Shown here piece after piece: positions 4,884 through 6,049 of a DNA stretch of 6,049 nucleotides (positions are counted from its first letter, which is position 1; each line of letters opens with the position of its first letter). Under the pieces are notes generated by a model, which did not search any database, had not been told where the DNA came from, and saw only the letters and a list, made by a program, of their open reading frames with translations. The position numbers and the translations under genes were made by a program. The DNA is from Pseudobdellovibrionaceae bacterium (GTDB lineage Bacteria > Bdellovibrionota > Bdellovibrionia > Bdellovibrionales > Bdellovibrionaceae): contig CANCBY010000158.1 in the NCBI GenBank assembly GCA_947374445.1, positions 1-6,049 on the forward strand. The letters run 5' to 3'.

Positions 4884-5885
4884 TTAATGCATATTTTTCA
4901 CTCGTTCTTGATAGTTTTTTTGTTTTCTAAATTTTCTAGCAGATTCAATTTTAATTTTTCGCTCCATTAAAACTTGCTGGCCTCGACCAAAAAACATATC
5001 CGCAGGACGAAGATATTTAATCCCCGCATGCAGCCGCTGATGGTTGTACTGGTAGCTGTAATTGTTTAATACGTCCCAAGCCTCCTGATATGACTGAGGG
5101 CTGCTGGGGCGTATGGCTTCTTGTTTTACGGTGCCATTAAGCCGTTCAATTTTGCCATTTGTTTGCGGATGATTGCGTCTGGTAAATACCTGCTGGATCT
5201 CAAGCCTGTGAAGTAATTTTTTAAACTCATGGCTGATAAACTGACTGCCGTTATCGTTTATTAGTTTTGGCTTTGCAAATTGGTACTTATCTTTCACCCG
5301 TTGAACAAAATTTTCAACACTGCTGCCAAGCATGTCTGACATCAACTCCCAGTCCAGCATGTAACGAGAGTAGCCATCCAACATCATGATTAAAAAATAG
5401 AAAATTCCATTTATTTTTATATACGCAATATCCGTATGCCAGTGGTGATGCACATGCTTGGGCTTGTGCTGGTATTCTTTTTTGGTGTCACCATTTTCAA
5501 CTTGATTCCAACGGCCCAGGCGCTGATGTTCGGACAAAATATCATAAACTTTTGACTCTGACAGGTGCGCAACATTTTCATCAACCATTTGCCAACAAAA
5601 TTTTCTATAGCCGATATCAGGATATAAATTGCGGTGCTTTAAAACTGCATCCACTTCGTCCTTGCGAACCGAGGCAATATTTTCTGTGATTAATTTTCTA
5701 GGCACTGACTCAGGAAAACTAACCCATCCATGGTATGTTGACCTCTTGATCTCATAAAAACTTAAGAGCTGGTTCAGACTTAAAAAATCAAATTTCTTTC
5801 TGCGCTCGATGTCGGCAACTATTTCAAATCGAAGTATTGGATTTATAGTGACGGACTGAGCTATTCGCCAAGACTTTTTTTTAAT
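4884..5885 (-). CDS. IS3-family transposase OrfB (DDE integrase core), made by -1 frameshift from orfA
   Basis: OrfB supplies the catalytic DDE transposase for cut-and-circularise transposition. The frame is open from just after a TGA (5888-5886) to the TAA at 4884, 333 codons. It has no ATG in its first part, and the first GTG at 5705 would delete the N-terminal helix-turn-helix, so expression as an OrfAB fusion is expected. Domains in order, by residue of the full frame: a helix-turn-helix segment LSLNQLLSFYEIKRSTYHGW (35-54); an HTH_21-like part to about 125, with YPDIGYRKFCWQM; and an rve-type integrase core with HTDIAYI (D152), INDNGSQF (D211) and GKIERLNGTVKQE (E247). The spacing from D211 to E247 is 35 residues, the classic D-D-35-E arrangement, and all three acids are present. 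The tail has YNHQRLHAGIKYLRPADMFF. No internal stop is seen, so the transposase may be active. Confidence 0.9.
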   Translation of the reverse strand: MKKKSWRIAQSVTINPILRFEIVADIERRKKFDFLSLNQLLSFYEIKRSTYHGWVSFPESVPRKLITENIASVRKDEVDAVLKHRNLYPDIGYRKFCWQMVDENVAHLSESKVYDILSEHQRLGRWNQVENGDTKKEYQHKPKHVHHHWHTDIAYIKINGIFYFLIMMLDGYSRYMLDWELMSDMLGSSVENFVQRVKDKYQFAKPKLINDNGSQFISHEFKKLLHRLEIQQVFTRRNHPQTNGKIERLNGTVKQEAIRPSSPQSYQEAWDVLNNYSYQYNHQRLHAGIKYLRPADMFFGRGQQVLMERKIKIESARKFRKQKNYQERVKNMH

Positions 5886-6049
5886 TCAATGTTCTCTTGA
5901 ACTATTTCAGTAATGGCCTCTTGAAGGCGAGTGATTTTTTGCGCCTGCTGTTCTATTTTACGAAGCTCTGCTTTTGTTGGACCTGCTTCAGACTTTTTAA
6001 AACCCTCAAGTGCGGCCTTTAAAAACTTCTCCTGCCATTTATAAAAGTT
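5861..6049 (-). CDS. IS3-family OrfA, C-terminal 62 residues
   Basis: The frame enters from the right edge and stops at TAG 5863-5861. It reads NFYKWQEKFLKAALEGFKKS, then a helical, coiled-coil-like segment (AELRKIEQQAQKITRLQEAI, TEIVQENIELKKSLGE). The 'FYKWQEKFL' part matches the end of the OrfA DNA-binding region ('LYRWR..F'). The Leu/Ile/Val-spaced helix is the leucine-zipper-like oligomerisation segment typical of IS3-family OrfA, ending in the familiar 'NIELKKSLG'. The N-terminal helix-turn-helix lies outside the window. OrfA alone binds the IS ends and regulates transposition. The fused OrfAB form is the transposase. Its last codons overlap the OrfB frame by 25 bases. Confidence 0.88.
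   Translation of the reverse strand, partial: NFYKWQEKFLKAALEGFKKSEAGPTKAELRKIEQQAQKITRLQEAITEIVQENIELKKSLGE
5875..5882 (-). promoter_or_regulatory. Programmed -1 ribosomal frameshift site (A8 slippery run)
   Basis: On the minus strand eight A residues occur in ATTGAATT-A8-GTCTTGGC. The OrfA frame reads TTA AAA AAA AGT CTT GGC GAA TAG. Slipping back one base gives AAG TCT TGG CGA ATA GCT, which is the OrfB frame and is open to 4884. The heptamer A AAA AAA fits the X XXY YYZ rule, and IS3 elements commonly use this mechanism. No clear stimulatory hairpin was identified downstream. Confidence 0.8.

Larger units (their letters stand above)
4835..6049 (-). mobile_element. IS3-family insertion sequence, left part outside the window
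   Basis: The element carries the orfA/orfB pair of IS3-family transposons in overlapping frames, with a slippery A-run between them. Its downstream end is placed at 4835, where TGTCTAGCTTTTTTTAGTTC begins. IS3-family ends begin with 5'-TG, and the toxin-like frame is continuous up to exactly 4834. About 48 bases separate this end from the orfB stop codon, a normal distance. The other terminal repeat, the start of orfA and any target-site duplication lie beyond the right edge, so the exact end remains inferred. The element lies in the same orientation as the toxin and immunity genes. Confidence 0.85.

Noticed and set aside
3164..6049. CRISPR array, tRNA or rRNA gene in the accessory part
   Set aside because: No regularly spaced direct repeats, cloverleaf-like segment or rRNA signature were seen. 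The direct repeats present are short and isolated.

Overview
The window looks like a chromosomal segment of a Gram-negative bacterium. It carries lpxC (lipid A synthesis), two proteins with lipoprotein signal peptides, and a lipoprotein lytic transglycosylase. The gene style (compact, divergent, moderate GC) and the remembered look of several proteins would fit a Bdellovibrio-like member of the Bdellovibrionota. That assignment is an impression, not something the sequence proves. lpxC is not next to ftsZ or other dcw genes here, unlike in enteric bacteria.

Layout. Positions 1-3163 are an ordinary, gene-dense core. On the minus strand there is the N-terminal part of a small, possibly acetyltransferase-like protein (1-167), lpxC (281-1180) and an SLT-family lytic transglycosylase lipoprotein (1574-3163). 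Between the last two, a small lipoprotein gene of unknown function sits on the plus strand (about 1233-1553). It diverges from lpxC across only about 50 bases and runs tail to tail into the transglycosylase gene. The shared theme is the cell envelope: lipid A, lipoproteins and peptidoglycan turnover.

Positions 3164-4138 hold almost a kilobase with no convincing gene. This part is visibly richer in A+T and contains several palindromes: recurring CGGCCG islands, a REP-like GTCCCT/AGGGAC hairpin, and a perfect 20-base palindrome.

Positions 4139-6049 are accessory DNA, all on the minus strand. An IS3-family insertion sequence enters from the right edge (4835 to beyond 6049). It has a partial OrfA, an A8 slippery site, and an OrfB with an intact DDE catalytic triad. 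Its terminal end abuts a truncated reading frame (4550-4834) that resembles the C-terminal tip of a polymorphic toxin. Twelve bases downstream lies an intact small gene (4139-4537) with a strong ribosome binding site, which is the position of a cognate immunity gene. The simplest reading is a toxin-immunity module whose toxin gene was cut by the IS while the immunity gene survived, perhaps expressed from a promoter-like sequence inside the toxin remnant.
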